A stretch of DNA of 53,831 nt from Candidatus Obscuribacterales bacterium (GCA_020054205.1 JAGVLS010000015.1:1-53831), one strand, 5' to 3'. Counted from the first letter of the stretch, positions 33,273 through 44,337 are shown. Notes: generated by a model not told the origin, from the sequence alone. Made by a program: numbers and translations.

Positions 33273-35810
33273 GTGCTATCGAATTTTTTCATCAGCTCTT
33301 TTACTGGTCGAAATTTAAATCGAAACGAAAAGGGTAATTTTATTGCTTTAGCTTCAGCAATTACAGGATTTATCCTAATTGCTCTATGCTTATTTGCTTT
33401 CAATTATTCGCGTGCATTAGGAAGCTTCCAGGAACATAAAACAGCCGTGGAAGCAGCTAGCCTTGCTGCCGCTCAAGATCTGTCCAGAATTGTAATTGAT
33501 GATCCAAATTATGGATTTATTGCTTTGTCTGATTATCCACCAATTGGTAAAGCTACGTTGGCAGGCGATGGTGAACCATTGCCAGTGCTAGGAATCAATA
33601 CAATATTAGCTACTGCCCGCTTAGATACAATTATTGCTAATGAAATTGGCGATGAAACTTTAAAAACTCTAGCGCGACACGACACACAAAATGCCCGCAC
33701 TGCAGCCAATAGACTATGCAATGTGTTATTACAAGCTATGCAAGAAAGCTTGTCAGAGCAATCTGAACCAAAAGACCTGGATGGAAATCCAGTTAGAGTT
33801 TATTCACATGCCAAAGAAGTTTATTTAGCTAATCTAGCAAAATTATCGTATGGCAAGCCAGTGATCAAATCGTTTAAATTGTCACTAGGTTGGCTAAATA
33901 ATGGTAGTAATACAATTACAAATATTCCCGAGCCACAAAGTAAAGCTTTATTGTCAAATGATCAACAAATAGATAATAAATATAAAGCCTTTATTAGCAT
34001 TCCTGCTGGCAATGAAGAATTTACATTTGCTGGTCTGTCTAGGCAAGCTGCTCTTGTAGATGCAGGTCGTTTTATGCAATTTGATCAAAGTAAAGTTTGC
34101 TCAATTACCAAGCTCGAGGCCGAACATACTTTTACTAACGATGCTCAAATTATTAGATCTATTGCTTGTGCACAACCAGGAGCCAATGAAGACTTAGGTC
34201 CAGTTGGACAATTAAATATTAGTTTTCCTGGTGGCACAGTGCCTGGTATTGAGTCCATACGTGATTTATTTACCAATGATCAGTTAAGCAATAACAAAAT
34301 GGATATTTATACGCCTAAAAATGGCGACTGGCCATCAGAAGTACCCAATTCACATTTAGTGCCTACTGTTATTCCCTCTATTTCTACCTCGCCTACTGTT
34401 TCTGAAGCATTTGGTGCTGGATTTTATCACTGGTTAAAAAGTAATCGCACTAAACCTGATATCGAAAAAATCAATCAGTTGATAGACACTAGATTTACTG
34501 CCCTTGGTGGTCCTGGCAGTGATACTTCTGTTTTTAATTTTGACCTCTTGCCTAGAGCTTATGCACGTTATAGCTCCGCATCATCATCTGAATCTTTAAC
34601 TTATGTTTTAGCTGGTCATTCCCGAGGAGCATTTGATCATCGTCGTGATCAATATTTAAACAACACAATAGATGCTGTAAAAGCTTTCTGGCGCATGACA
34701 GAATTAAGGGATATTGGTCCAGACATGCCTTCCAACAGCTTAGCTGGCGTTTTAACAAGAAATGGTTTTAAATCTGTTGATCGCTCGCTGAATCTAACAC
34801 CGGATATTTTAAAAAGGTATTGGAAAGACATTGCCAAATCTAGTGAAGCAGCAAAAGCCACAAAAGATGCTGCAGCAAGAGCAATGAATGATGTTATTCA
34901 ACCAGCAATAAATAATTTGCAATCACAAGACTTTCTCTCTTTCTACGAGCGTAATCAATTGAATGAGTGGAACACAAAATTACGCAAAGCACAAAATGCG
35001 ATTACAAATGCCAATTATGTATTAGCTCAATCTGAGTATATTGCCAATAATCAACTGAAATTATCACAGCGAGGGTTATCGCATCCTGATTCACACAATT
35101 GGAAATTAGGCAAAGTCTTACTGAGACCTCATACGCAAGAAGCACAATACAATGACTTAATTAATGGACGCCCAACTCCCAGCGGAGATCGCCCACGTGA
35201 AACTGACTGGACAGATAGACCGAGTGAATTTTATTATTATGACTATAATCAAGCTATGTCCAATGCCCCTATTGATATACCCGCCATAAATAAACAAAGA
35301 GTAAATCATATTGCTATAGATTTAGAAGGTAATGTCAATATTGCAGTCACCGAAGAAAGTCCTTGGACAAAAACACCAGTATCTGAGAGCCAATATTTAG
35401 GCATTTGTCCTAAAGCAATGATTACTGGCGATGATGTGCCAATTACCTGGACAGCTACAATGAGAGATGAATCTGCTCATATTGGCAAAACAAAAGGAGG
35501 CAAGCATGCCGGGCAACCACCTGCAGGTTATCCACAAAACTATTGTCAAAAAATGCAGTACGGTGGCGATATAAGCAACAATAGTAGCTTAAGTATAATA
35601 CTAGGTAAAATTGCTAATAAGGGACGTATATTAGCAAGACAACCACGCAATACTTTAATCTGTGGTGGACTAGCATTTGAATTTCAAATGAGAGCTCCTC
35701 TTATATTTAATTGTGGAGAAATAAGTACACAAGAACAACTGGGAGAAAAAGTTAAAACTGATATTTTAGATAAAGATTTAGCTCCTACTCCACCTAATGA
35801 TTTATTGTAA
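33273..35810 (+). CDS. TadG/TadE-like large exported protein
   Basis: This 845-residue protein starts at GTG, set by GGGAGA eight bases upstream. The N-terminus (NEKGNFIALASAITGFILIALCLFAF, 18-43) followed by AVEAASLAAAQDL (58-70) is the pattern of TadG/TadE-type pilus-assembly proteins: a Gly before one membrane helix and an Ala-rich helix after it. The remaining ~770 residues should lie outside the inner membrane. They contain a helical stretch (about 520-600), several Cys and no domain I recognise. It is unusually long, and no other Tad gene is in the window. Its 3' end overlaps the convergent acyltransferase gene by 9 bases. Confidence 0.65.
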   Translation: MLSNFFISSFTGRNLNRNEKGNFIALASAITGFILIALCLFAFNYSRALGSFQEHKTAVEAASLAAAQDLSRIVIDDPNYGFIALSDYPPIGKATLAGDGEPLPVLGINTILATARLDTIIANEIGDETLKTLARHDTQNARTAANRLCNVLLQAMQESLSEQSEPKDLDGNPVRVYSHAKEVYLANLAKLSYGKPVIKSFKLSLGWLNNGSNTITNIPEPQSKALLSNDQQIDNKYKAFISIPAGNEEFTFAGLSRQAALVDAGRFMQFDQSKVCSITKLEAEHTFTNDAQIIRSIACAQPGANEDLGPVGQLNISFPGGTVPGIESIRDLFTNDQLSNNKMDIYTPKNGDWPSEVPNSHLVPTVIPSISTSPTVSEAFGAGFYHWLKSNRTKPDIEKINQLIDTRFTALGGPGSDTSVFNFDLLPRAYARYSSASSSESLTYVLAGHSRGAFDHRRDQYLNNTIDAVKAFWRMTELRDIGPDMPSNSLAGVLTRNGFKSVDRSLNLTPDILKRYWKDIAKSSEAAKATKDAAARAMNDVIQPAINNLQSQDFLSFYERNQLNEWNTKLRKAQNAITNANYVLAQSEYIANNQLKLSQRGLSHPDSHNWKLGKVLLRPHTQEAQYNDLINGRPTPSGDRPRETDWTDRPSEFYYYDYNQAMSNAPIDIPAINKQRVNHIAIDLEGNVNIAVTEESPWTKTPVSESQYLGICPKAMITGDDVPITWTATMRDESAHIGKTKGGKHAGQPPAGYPQNYCQKMQYGGDISNNSSLSIILGKIANKGRILARQPRNTLICGGLAFEFQMRAPLIFNCGEISTQEQLGEKVKTDILDKDLAPTPPNDLL

Positions 35811-37613
35811 TTGAGACTTTATTGGTACAAGCATGCTTACCTGAGTGGCTTTAAGTTTCACCCCAGAGCTTAGAGCCCCAGAGTTTAAAGTTTGAGAATT
35901 GAACTCGGGAAGAAGCAATTGCTTTTTCCTTTTCATGACTATTATGTTGACAGCAGACATATCAGCTTTTGTATTTACAGGCAAAGAAATTTCGATGCTA
36001 TCCAACCAAGTCTCACCTTTATTCACATGCTGATGGCGCCCATCTTGTTTATAAGCTATTTGATTTATAACTTGATTGGCATTATTTACAATTTGCATGG
36101 TAATAAAGAAATCTACATTTTCTGCTTGTAATGCTTCCCAAACAGCTTGCACTACAACTGAATTTTTATCAGCACTAAGATTAGCTGACACACTACAACA
36201 TTTTAAATAAGGCATGAATAGAACATTTTGAATACTAGCTGTATTGGCCAGGCTAGTAGCTTTTTTAATAGAAATTTTGTTAATCGCAGGCAAGCTGTAA
36301 TAAATAATTCCCCAGAGTAAACAAGCTTCTATTAAAACAAATATGATTTTTTTCTTGTTAATACTTTTATTGTCTACATTACTTCTCATTTTTCTTATAG
36401 CTTCTGGCTCATTTTCACTAGCATCGTTATTAGGTGCTAGTTTGCTGCCATACTTAAGAATCAGTTTTCTCAGCGGTTTCTCAGCCACCAACCACATCAA
36501 ATGTGACGATACCAATAAAATCAACAAAAAAGACATTAGTGACTTTACTGTTTGTACATGTGGGAAATTGACACTTTGATAAGTAATGAAAACTACATGC
36601 AACATATACAAAGCAAAGCTTAATTCACCAAGTAATACCATAACCGGCGTAGCAAAAAGTTTTGATAATAATCCACGCTGACAAGCAACAATTGCAATTA
36701 AGGAAGCAATTATTAAACAGTTTGCTCCACAATTTTGTAGCCATAAACCACCCGGCTCACTTATAAACGGTGCCAAAACGGTTCGCCATTCAGTAGCATT
36801 GGCGCTAGCAAAAAAAATGCCAGCACAAGCTAAAACTTCAAGTATAGTAGCTGACATAAAAGACAAATTTATACGTCTTAACCAATAACCAAAAAATAAA
36901 GCTGTCGTCATACCCACACTAAATTCAAACAAACGAGAGAGTGGATGAATAACAACTAGTCCATGCATGGACCAGCTAATATGACTAGATTCAGGCAAAT
37001 GCAAGCCATTACACAAGGCAATAGTGGCTAATAGACTAGATATAGCTACTAATATTGAAAAATACCATCTTTTACGCAAGCCAATAAGCAGGAATGGAAA
37101 ACACAAATAAAAGAAAACTTCCGTTGAATTTGTCCAAGAAGGAGAATTGAATGAAAAAAAAGTTTTCCAGTCAGGAATCCAAGAATGTACTAAAAATATA
37201 TTACAAAAAAATGCTGGCAACAATGCTGCTTTTAACTTAAATACTTCCGGAACCAAAAATATCAAAAGTATAAGGCTAATAAAATGTGCTGGCCACATGC
37301 GAGCAAAACGTGCTACATAAAACAAAAAAATGCTTTTACGATCATTTAACTTGAAATAATTGTAGGTAAGAATAAAACCAGATAGAACAAAAAAGAAAGT
37401 AACAGCATGTCCAAAAACAAATGATTCTCCAACACGCGATAAGGATGGATAATGTTCTTTCAAATGCAACAGAATTAAAAAAGACGCTGGCACAATTCTC
37501 AAACCAGTCAGTGCTTTAATTTGTTCAGTGGATACTAAAGATCCTAAAGACTTCTCTTTATCTTGAAATTGTTCAAGCTTTATATTTTGTTTGAGCTGTA
37601 TAACGCTAGACAT
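35802..37613 (-). CDS. Membrane acyltransferase (OafA/YrhL family)
   Basis: The 603-residue protein is an acyltransferase-3 family enzyme that O-acylates surface sugars or peptidoglycan. The N-terminal ~390 residues hold about ten membrane helices, with the catalytic-region His50 (LILLHLKEHY), FFFVLSGFIL (73-82) and the RFARMWPAH motif (102-110). After a helix near 412-432 come about 160 extracytoplasmic beta-rich residues. They lack an obvious SGNH motif, which some fused members have. No ribosome site is seen. Neighbours larE and a sugar dehydratase lie on the same strand, the latter consistent with surface polysaccharide work. Confidence 0.9.
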   Translation of the reverse strand: MSSVIQLKQNIKLEQFQDKEKSLGSLVSTEQIKALTGLRIVPASFLILLHLKEHYPSLSRVGESFVFGHAVTFFFVLSGFILTYNYFKLNDRKSIFLFYVARFARMWPAHFISLILLIFLVPEVFKLKAALLPAFFCNIFLVHSWIPDWKTFFSFNSPSWTNSTEVFFYLCFPFLLIGLRKRWYFSILVAISSLLATIALCNGLHLPESSHISWSMHGLVVIHPLSRLFEFSVGMTTALFFGYWLRRINLSFMSATILEVLACAGIFFASANATEWRTVLAPFISEPGGLWLQNCGANCLIIASLIAIVACQRGLLSKLFATPVMVLLGELSFALYMLHVVFITYQSVNFPHVQTVKSLMSFLLILLVSSHLMWLVAEKPLRKLILKYGSKLAPNNDASENEPEAIRKMRSNVDNKSINKKKIIFVLIEACLLWGIIYYSLPAINKISIKKATSLANTASIQNVLFMPYLKCCSVSANLSADKNSVVVQAVWEALQAENVDFFITMQIVNNANQVINQIAYKQDGRHQHVNKGETWLDSIEISLPVNTKADMSAVNIIVMKRKKQLLLPEFNSQTLNSGALSSGVKLKATQVSMLVPIKSQLQ

Positions 37614-37702
37614 ATAAATTTAAAGAGAGAATATTAGCTGGGTTTAAGCACTTGTGCTTGATTATTATAATATGGCTTAGTCACTTTCAGTCTGAACTAA
37701 AA

Positions 37703-38536
37703 TTATTCCATTGCATTGGATGAACCTTGCCGATAGCCTTCTAAGTCTAGGCTCACATATCTATAACCAATTTCTTTCAATTTGTGCGACACAACACTCA
37801 TAAGATCCTTATTGCTACTTAATTGCAATAATTCGTCTTGCCCTAATTCAATCCGAGCTAAAGCATCATGATGCCTTACACGTACTTGTTTAAAACCACA
37901 TGATTTTAAAAAGCTTTCTGCTTGTTCAATTTGAGATAAGCCAGTAATTGTTATTGCTTCAAAAGCAGGAAAGCGAGAGGCTAAACATGCTGCTTGTGGT
38001 CTATCCCAGGCTGATAAACCTGCTGTTTTTGCCAAATAGCGAATTTCTTCCTTGTCTAATTGAACTTCTTTTAAAGGACTAATTACTTTATACTCTGAGG
38101 CTGCAATTGCCCCAGGACGAAAGTCATTTTCGTCACCAATATTTTCTCCATAAGCAATAAAGTTTATTTGCCTTTCGACAGCCATTTGCGCCAATTCTTT
38201 AAATAAAGTTTTTTTGCAGTGATAACAACGTGTACCATCATTTACCCGATAGTCTTTATTGTCCATTTCGTTTGTTTCTATTTCTACTAAATCAAAACCA
38301 AATTGTTCTGCTTGCTTTCTAGCATGAATAAGCTCGTCATTAGCTAAGCTTTCTGATTTAGCAATAACAATAATTGCCTTATTCTTTAAGACAAGCCTTG
38401 CATAATAAGCAAGAAGTGAACTGTCCACACCTCCAGAATAAGCAACAATCACACTTTCCAGAGACAACAAAATTTCTTTTAGCTGCTTTTCTTTAGTTTC
38501 TATATTTGATGACTTGACACTCTGCATAATAAGCAA
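37703..38536 (-). CDS. larE: Pyridinium dithiocarboxylate synthase LarE
   Basis: LarE adenylates the pyridinium carboxylate made by LarB and adds sulfur, giving the pincer ligand later loaded with nickel by LarC. The 277-residue product has the PP-loop SGGVDS (34-39). Three cysteines are placed as CYHC (C104, C107) and ACLASRF (C184). The single-cysteine type gives up its own sulfur; three-cysteine members are thought to carry an iron-sulfur cluster, and this one fits that group. It starts 2 bases after the sugar dehydratase. larC lies 28 kb away at 8328. Confidence 0.93.
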   Translation of the reverse strand: MLIMQSVKSSNIETKEKQLKEILLSLESVIVAYSGGVDSSLLAYYARLVLKNKAIIVIAKSESLANDELIHARKQAEQFGFDLVEIETNEMDNKDYRVNDGTRCYHCKKTLFKELAQMAVERQINFIAYGENIGDENDFRPGAIAASEYKVISPLKEVQLDKEEIRYLAKTAGLSAWDRPQAACLASRFPAFEAITITGLSQIEQAESFLKSCGFKQVRVRHHDALARIELGQDELLQLSSNKDLMSVVSHKLKEIGYRYVSLDLEGYRQGSSNAME

Positions 38537-38538
38537 AA

Positions 38539-40431
38539 CTATGAAACAGTTTCTTTGGTCAAGTTACCACCAACCAAAGTAGTAAGACAATTTCTTATGC
38601 TTGCTTCGTTATCAACTTTTGCTGCATCAAATAATGTATCTAATTTGCTAGCCAAAAAAGGATGATCAATGGGTTGTGATTTGCCTACTAATATTTTTTT
38701 GTAGCGTGTTTGTGTTAATCCTTCTTCTTGAGTCAATAGCTCTTCGTGCAATTTTTCACCAGGGCGCAAACCAACAAACTTAATTTCTATATCTTGTCCA
38801 GGCTTAAGTCCAGATAGCTTAATTAAGTCATACGCCAAATCAATAATTTTAATTGGTTTACCCATATCTAGAACAAAAACATCACCTCGTGACCCAATTG
38901 CACCAGCTTGAATGATTAATTGCACAGCTTCTGGGATAAGCATAAAATAACGAGTAGCATCTTCATGTGTGACTGTCACAGGACCACCAAGAGCTATTTG
39001 TTGGCGCCATATAGGCAATACCGATCCACGACTATCTAAAACATTACCAAAACGAACAGCAACAAAATTACAGCGCGAACGAGCAGATAAATCTTGTATG
39101 ACAAGCTCTGCCAATCTCTTAGTTGCACCCATAATGGAAGTTGGATTGACTGCCTTATCAGATGAGACAAGAACAAATGTTTTTACGCCATATTCCTCTG
39201 ACAAATGAGCCAAATTTTGTGTACCAGCTATATTATTAGTGACTGCCTCACTAGCATTTGCTTCCATAAGCGGAACATGTTTATGAGCTGCAGCATGAAA
39301 CACTACATCTGGACGATGCTTTTCAAACACATTGATTAATCGATGATTATCACGAATGTCAGCAATAATAGGTATTAGTTTTACTGGCTCTGGGCGATAC
39401 CGTAATTCTTCATAAATTTGGAAAATGCTATTTTCTCCACGTCCTAAAAGCAAAAGTTCTTGTGGTTGAAATCGCATTATTTGTCGACACAATTCACTAC
39501 CAATAGAGCCACCTGCACCAGTAACTAAAACTCTTCTGCCTTCAATATAACCAGCAATAGCTGCACTATCTAAGTCAACAGCCTCACGCCCCAATAAATC
39601 AGCTAGAGATACTTCTCTCAGTTGATTTACTCCCACTCGTCCATCAATCAACTCAAACAAGCCTGGTAATATCCGTGTTTCCACTTCCATTTTTCGACAA
39701 ACATCCACAATGCGGCGAATTTCGGAAGCTGGTGCAGACGGAATGGCTATAATAACTTGATCAACAAAAAGACTTTCGGCTATTTGAATTAAGTTTTTTG
39801 TTGTACCAAAAACAGTCAAATGACCAATTCTTTTTTTAACCTTTTGTGGATCATCGTCAACAAAACCTACAACATCAACACCAAGATCAAGTCTTTGCGA
39901 TAATTCTTTAACAACCATTTGTCCAGCATCACCAGCACCAACAACAATAGCTCGCCTGCGCACTGGTTGACGCCAATGTTTTCTTTGTTGATGCTCGGTC
40001 ATAAGACGTCTAGATACACGAGCACTAATTAACAATAAAAAAGTAAGCACTGGCTCGCTTAAAATAATGCCATAAGACAATTGTTGACCATAAATAGAAA
40101 GAAGACCAAGAGCCCGTATTACCACCACCAAAGTAGTAGCGGTTAATATTGCTGTCACAAGTTCAACAACTTCAGCTAAGCCTGTATAACGCCACAATCG
40201 ACGATAAGTACCAAATATCCAATTTGCTCCTAGCCTCAAAGTAATATATACAGGCAAAAGCGCAATTAATTGTAAATTATGTATCGAGCTTAATTGCCCA
40301 TCAAAGCGAATAAGAAACGCACCACTTAAAGCCATTGCTACCAGTGTGGCATCAATGACAATTTGCAATAAACGCAAAAAAGGAAATCTTGCTATCCAGC
40401 TATTAGTGGCAGTACTTTTACTTTCGCCCAT
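38539..40431 (-). CDS. Membrane nucleotide-sugar 4,6-dehydratase (WbpM/FlaA1/CapD family)
   Basis: This 630-residue protein has four membrane helices (about 18-130), a first Rossmann-like domain (GAGDAGQMVVKEL, about 156-168) and a second, catalytic SDR domain with GAGGSIGSELC (about 305-315). The active segment is VSSDKAVNPTSIMGATK, where Met stands in place of the usual catalytic Tyr and the Lys is kept, as in the WbpM group. Such enzymes make 4-keto-6-deoxy UDP-sugars for surface polysaccharide or glycoprotein. It is cotranscribed with larE by spacing, an odd pair by function. Confidence 0.92.
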   Translation of the reverse strand: MGESKSTATNSWIARFPFLRLLQIVIDATLVAMALSGAFLIRFDGQLSSIHNLQLIALLPVYITLRLGANWIFGTYRRLWRYTGLAEVVELVTAILTATTLVVVIRALGLLSIYGQQLSYGIILSEPVLTFLLLISARVSRRLMTEHQQRKHWRQPVRRRAIVVGAGDAGQMVVKELSQRLDLGVDVVGFVDDDPQKVKKRIGHLTVFGTTKNLIQIAESLFVDQVIIAIPSAPASEIRRIVDVCRKMEVETRILPGLFELIDGRVGVNQLREVSLADLLGREAVDLDSAAIAGYIEGRRVLVTGAGGSIGSELCRQIMRFQPQELLLLGRGENSIFQIYEELRYRPEPVKLIPIIADIRDNHRLINVFEKHRPDVVFHAAAHKHVPLMEANASEAVTNNIAGTQNLAHLSEEYGVKTFVLVSSDKAVNPTSIMGATKRLAELVIQDLSARSRCNFVAVRFGNVLDSRGSVLPIWRQQIALGGPVTVTHEDATRYFMLIPEAVQLIIQAGAIGSRGDVFVLDMGKPIKIIDLAYDLIKLSGLKPGQDIEIKFVGLRPGEKLHEELLTQEEGLTQTRYKKILVGKSQPIDHPFLASKLDTLFDAAKVDNEASIRNCLTTLVGGNLTKETVS

Positions 40432-40551
40432 AGTACATTGCTTTAGTTTAGAGAAATCAAGCTGTCTATCTTAACACAAATAGCTTCTATAACTGATTTA
40501 CTTATATATCTCTCTTAACCAATAAAAAGTTTGCTTAACTAAAAGTAATTC

Positions 40552-41559
40552 TTATCTCTTAGACTTGCCTTGGTCTTCCTCGTTCTTATCGTCAGCACCT
40601 TTTGTTACCCAATCTTTGGCAATGTCATAAGGTACTGCAACAAATTTTGCTGCTCCTTCTATAGCCTGTTCATGCGTCAAATCTAGCGCTCTTAATTGGC
40701 GATAGTGTTGCACTGTTGCCCATTGCAATTCACCACCAGCACGCAATGCCTTAGGTTTAATAGAAGTAAGTATCATTATAAAAGCAGAAGCAAGAAAGCC
40801 AAAAACTATAATTTCTAAAGCTGCTATTGGTCTAATTATAGATATAGGACCATCTCCTTTACCGAGGAGAAATTGATAAGCATCTCCTATCCAAGACACA
40901 GGAATACTTTCTTCCAATCCTTGTCTGGTTATATTCAGGGCAAATTGCACAATAATTGTATAAACAAGAAAAGAAAAAATGTTGACCCAAGGAGACACCC
41001 AATAACGTTCGGTCATATTGACAGTTTCTTCCTCACGGAATATTTTCCATGAAGGTTTTACCCAATCAGTTGGTTTAAAAGGTTTGCGCGGTAAAAATAA
41101 TAAATAACTACCCAGTAAAACTAATGTAAATGTAGTTGGTCCGATAAATGCCATTTCAGGCTGAGTGCTGATTGCGTCGTAAGCTAATATTGACCAGCTA
41201 GCAAATATGCCTAATAAAACAAAAACCATAAAGCGCGCATTACCCATAATACGTTCAACAACTGAGCCAAATGACCAGATATAAAATGCATTGAACAAAT
41301 AAACCCAAAAGCTTATTTGAGCAAAGTTGGCAAGTATTATTAAAGAAATAAGCCCAGAAAAGTCACCATTACCAGATAATTCAAAAAATCTGCTAGCAGA
41401 AAATCCATATGTAGTTGTCCAAATAGCTTTTTGCCCTTTTGCCATTGAAATAAAGAACGGCAAAAACCAAGCCACTAAAATAAGCAATATAGTTACTACC
41501 GGTTTGGGCGGTGGTGGGGTTAAATCTTCTTTTCGTTTTTTAGTAAGCGATATACTCAT
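40552..41559 (-). CDS. Rhomboid-like membrane protein, probably not a protease
   Basis: The 335-residue protein has six or seven membrane helices. Residues ~70-160 follow the rhomboid pattern: NAFYIWSFGSVVERIMG matches the Asn helix and the LFGxxxExxxG turn. The catalytic GxSG, however, is read as IGPTTFTLVLLG, with no serine in place, so this looks like a pseudo-rhomboid. A Pro-rich N-terminus (TPPPPKP) and a charged C-terminal tail (about 270-335, helical) are cytoplasmic. Proteolytic activity is unlikely; a role as a membrane chaperone or client binder is inference from eukaryotic pseudo-rhomboids. Confidence 0.65.
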   Translation of the reverse strand: MSISLTKKRKEDLTPPPPKPVVTILLILVAWFLPFFISMAKGQKAIWTTTYGFSASRFFELSGNGDFSGLISLIILANFAQISFWVYLFNAFYIWSFGSVVERIMGNARFMVFVLLGIFASWSILAYDAISTQPEMAFIGPTTFTLVLLGSYLLFLPRKPFKPTDWVKPSWKIFREEETVNMTERYWVSPWVNIFSFLVYTIIVQFALNITRQGLEESIPVSWIGDAYQFLLGKGDGPISIIRPIAALEIIVFGFLASAFIMILTSIKPKALRAGGELQWATVQHYRQLRALDLTHEQAIEGAAKFVAVPYDIAKDWVTKGADDKNEEDQGKSKR

Positions 41560-41623
41560 CTTATATAAATCTACATTTAACTTGCGCTAATGTCAAAGAC
41601 TCTTGAAAAGTTAAAGATTAAAA

Positions 41624-44197
41624 CTAGACAACTATATTAACTAATCGATCAGCAACCACAATAATCTTACGTACAACAGTATCTTTTATTTTTTGCTGCA
41701 CTTTTTCATCTGCAAGGGCTATTTGTTTAACTTCATCTTCGGGAAGTCCTCTATTGGCTGGCACTTTATTGATAATTTTGCCATTCACCTGCAATACCAA
41801 CTCTATTTCATTAGCTATTGTCAATTGATCCACATATTGTGGCCAATTGGCTAAATGAATAGTATCGTCAGCATTTTTTGCATAGTGTGCTTGTTGCCAT
41901 AATTCTTCAGCAATATGCGGAGCCATTGGTGCCAACAACAATAATAATGTCCTCACTGCAAACGCAAGCAACCCTCTTTCATTGTCATTAAACTTCTTTT
42001 GCCCATTATTAGAATTTGGACTTATTTGCACATAAGCATAAAGCCCGTTTACCAATTCCATTAAGCGCGCAATAGCAGTATTAAAAATATAACGCTTATC
42101 GCTTAAATCTTCGCTTACTGCTTTAATCGTGTAATGTATCAACTGCAATAAAACTTTCTCTTTATTGTCTAAGCCGTCAAAACTATTTATTCCTTCCTTG
42201 CCGAATGGCTCCCAAGCTTTATGTCCGTCAGTAATAATCTTTTGCACTATTAAATCTTGAACTAATCGCCATATTCGCCCTAAAAATCTATATTGTCCTA
42301 TTGCTCCTTCTTCCGACCATTCTAATTCTTGTTCTGGTGGAGCACCAAATAAAGTAAATAAACGAGCTGCATCAGCTCCATATCGTTTAAAAAAGTCGGT
42401 AGTCCCAACCACATTACCCCGGGATTTGGACATTTTTTCAATACGGTTGGATTGCGGAGAAAACTTAGTAATCATGCCTTGCGAAAGCAAATTACTAAAG
42501 GGTTCAGAACAAGTAAGTAATCCTAAATCTTTTAATGCCTTAGTAAAAAAGCGGGAATAAAGCAAATGCAAAATTGCATGTTCGATGCCACCTACATATT
42601 GATCAACAGGCATCCAATAATTGACTTTCTCTTGAGCAAATGCTTCTTTATCGTTATTAGCATCTGTATAACGTAAAAAATACCAGCTGGAATCAATGAA
42701 TGTATCCATAGTATCAGTTTCACGTTTTGCTTTTTGATTACACCTAGGACAATTCACATTTAGCCAATTGTCGAGCTTATTTAAAGGTGAACCACCTTCA
42801 CCAGTTAATTCAATATCCGTCGGCAATTTTACTGGTAAATCACTATCAGGCACTGGCACAATTCCACATTTATCACAATGTATAAGAGGAATCGGGCAGC
42901 CCCAATACCTTTGCCGACTAATTAACCAATCGCGCAGTCTATATTGTGTTTTCCCTTTGCCAAATTTATTTTCAGAAGCCCAGAGCGTGATTTTTTTTAG
43001 GGCATCATTATTTGCTAATCCGTTGAATTGGGATGAATTAAGCATTATCCCTGGGCCAGTAAAGGCATTTTGTAATTCACCGCTTACCTTACCATCTGCT
43101 GAAATTACTTCTTTAATTGGTAAATCAAACTTTTTGGCAAATGCAAAATCTCTTTCATCATGAGCAGGCACTGCCATAACTGCACCTGTGCCATAGCTCA
43201 TTAATACATAATCTGCTGTCCATATTGGCACAATATCGCCATTGAAAGGATTTACAACATATGTACCTAATGGCACTCCTGTTTTGGTCTTTTCAGTAGA
43301 CATTCTCTCTAACTCAGACTTGCGACTGGATAATTCAATATATTTCGATACTTCTTTTTTTTGCGCTTCACTTGTTAGTTCAAGAACAAGAGGATTTTCT
43401 GGTGACAAAACTATAAAGCTAACACCAAATACAGTATCAGGACGAGTCGTAAATACCGAAATTTTTACATTTGGCTTACTCTCTACTGTAAATTCCAGTT
43501 GAGCGCCAGTTGATTTACCAATCCAGTTTTTTTGCATTAGTTTCACTCTTTCTGGCCAGCCAGTTAGCAGGTCCAGATCGGCTAAAAGTGAATCTGTATA
43601 AGCAGTGATTTTCAAAAACCATTGGGCCATTTGTTTTTGAATAACTAGCGTTTCTTGATGACGCCAACATGCACCATTTTCCACTTGTTCATTAGCAAGC
43701 ACAGTTGCACAATCAGGGCACCAATTCACTGGTGCACTCTTGCGATAGACAAGTCCTGCTTTGTAAAGCTGTAAAATTATCCATTGTGTCCAGCGATAAT
43801 AATCTGAATTGCAAGTTGTGACTTCTCTAGTCCAATCATAGCTAGTGCCAAGTTTTTTCAACTGTTCATCCCGCATATGTTTGATATTTTCAATTGTCCA
43901 ATTTTTCGGATGAAGCTTTCTCTTTATAGCTGCGTTTTCAGCGGGTAGTCCAAAAGCGTCCCAACCCATGGGATTTAAAACATTGAAACCTTGCATACGC
44001 CTGTGCCGGCTAATCACATCTGAAATTGTGTAAACACGCATATGCCCCATATGCAAATCACCAGATGGATAAGGAAACATGACAAGTGAATAAAATTTAG
44101 GGCGTTTGTCATTATCGCGTGCTTTATATATGCCGCTTTTTTCCCATTTAGCTTGCCATTTTTCCTCAATTTCTTGAGGGCTATATTGCAGTGCCAT
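41624..44197 (-). CDS. leuS: Leucyl-tRNA synthetase
   Basis: The 857-residue class I synthetase charges tRNA-Leu. It has the HIGH motif as HMGH (49-52), KMSKS (588-592), a zinc-binding CP-core region with cysteines (WCPDC), the CP1 editing domain with [18 protein letters not shown], and the anticodon-binding and C-terminal domains. Length fits bacterial LeuRS. AGGCAGGAAG just before the ATG is a good ribosome site. No T-box leader is visible. It is divergent from tyrS across 140 bases. Confidence 0.98.
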   Translation of the reverse strand: MALQYSPQEIEEKWQAKWEKSGIYKARDNDKRPKFYSLVMFPYPSGDLHMGHMRVYTISDVISRHRRMQGFNVLNPMGWDAFGLPAENAAIKRKLHPKNWTIENIKHMRDEQLKKLGTSYDWTREVTTCNSDYYRWTQWIILQLYKAGLVYRKSAPVNWCPDCATVLANEQVENGACWRHQETLVIQKQMAQWFLKITAYTDSLLADLDLLTGWPERVKLMQKNWIGKSTGAQLEFTVESKPNVKISVFTTRPDTVFGVSFIVLSPENPLVLELTSEAQKKEVSKYIELSSRKSELERMSTEKTKTGVPLGTYVVNPFNGDIVPIWTADYVLMSYGTGAVMAVPAHDERDFAFAKKFDLPIKEVISADGKVSGELQNAFTGPGIMLNSSQFNGLANNDALKKITLWASENKFGKGKTQYRLRDWLISRQRYWGCPIPLIHCDKCGIVPVPDSDLPVKLPTDIELTGEGGSPLNKLDNWLNVNCPRCNQKAKRETDTMDTFIDSSWYFLRYTDANNDKEAFAQEKVNYWMPVDQYVGGIEHAILHLLYSRFFTKALKDLGLLTCSEPFSNLLSQGMITKFSPQSNRIEKMSKSRGNVVGTTDFFKRYGADAARLFTLFGAPPEQELEWSEEGAIGQYRFLGRIWRLVQDLIVQKIITDGHKAWEPFGKEGINSFDGLDNKEKVLLQLIHYTIKAVSEDLSDKRYIFNTAIARLMELVNGLYAYVQISPNSNNGQKKFNDNERGLLAFAVRTLLLLLAPMAPHIAEELWQQAHYAKNADDTIHLANWPQYVDQLTIANEIELVLQVNGKIINKVPANRGLPEDEVKQIALADEKVQQKIKDTVVRKIIVVADRLVNIVV

Positions 44198-44337
44198 TAA
44201 CTTCCTGCCTTACTTAGACCCAACGTTTATGCTTTATGTAAGCTTAACTTGCATTATTATTATGAGCAAGCAAAATTGTTATTGATGCTAAGATTCTTAG
44301 CACGCAATTAACACAACTTGGCAAGATATATATAAGG

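Noticed and set aside
44198..44337. T-box leader for leuS or tyrS
   Set aside because: The 140-base gap holds no T-box consensus or terminator/antiterminator pair, and it is too short for two.
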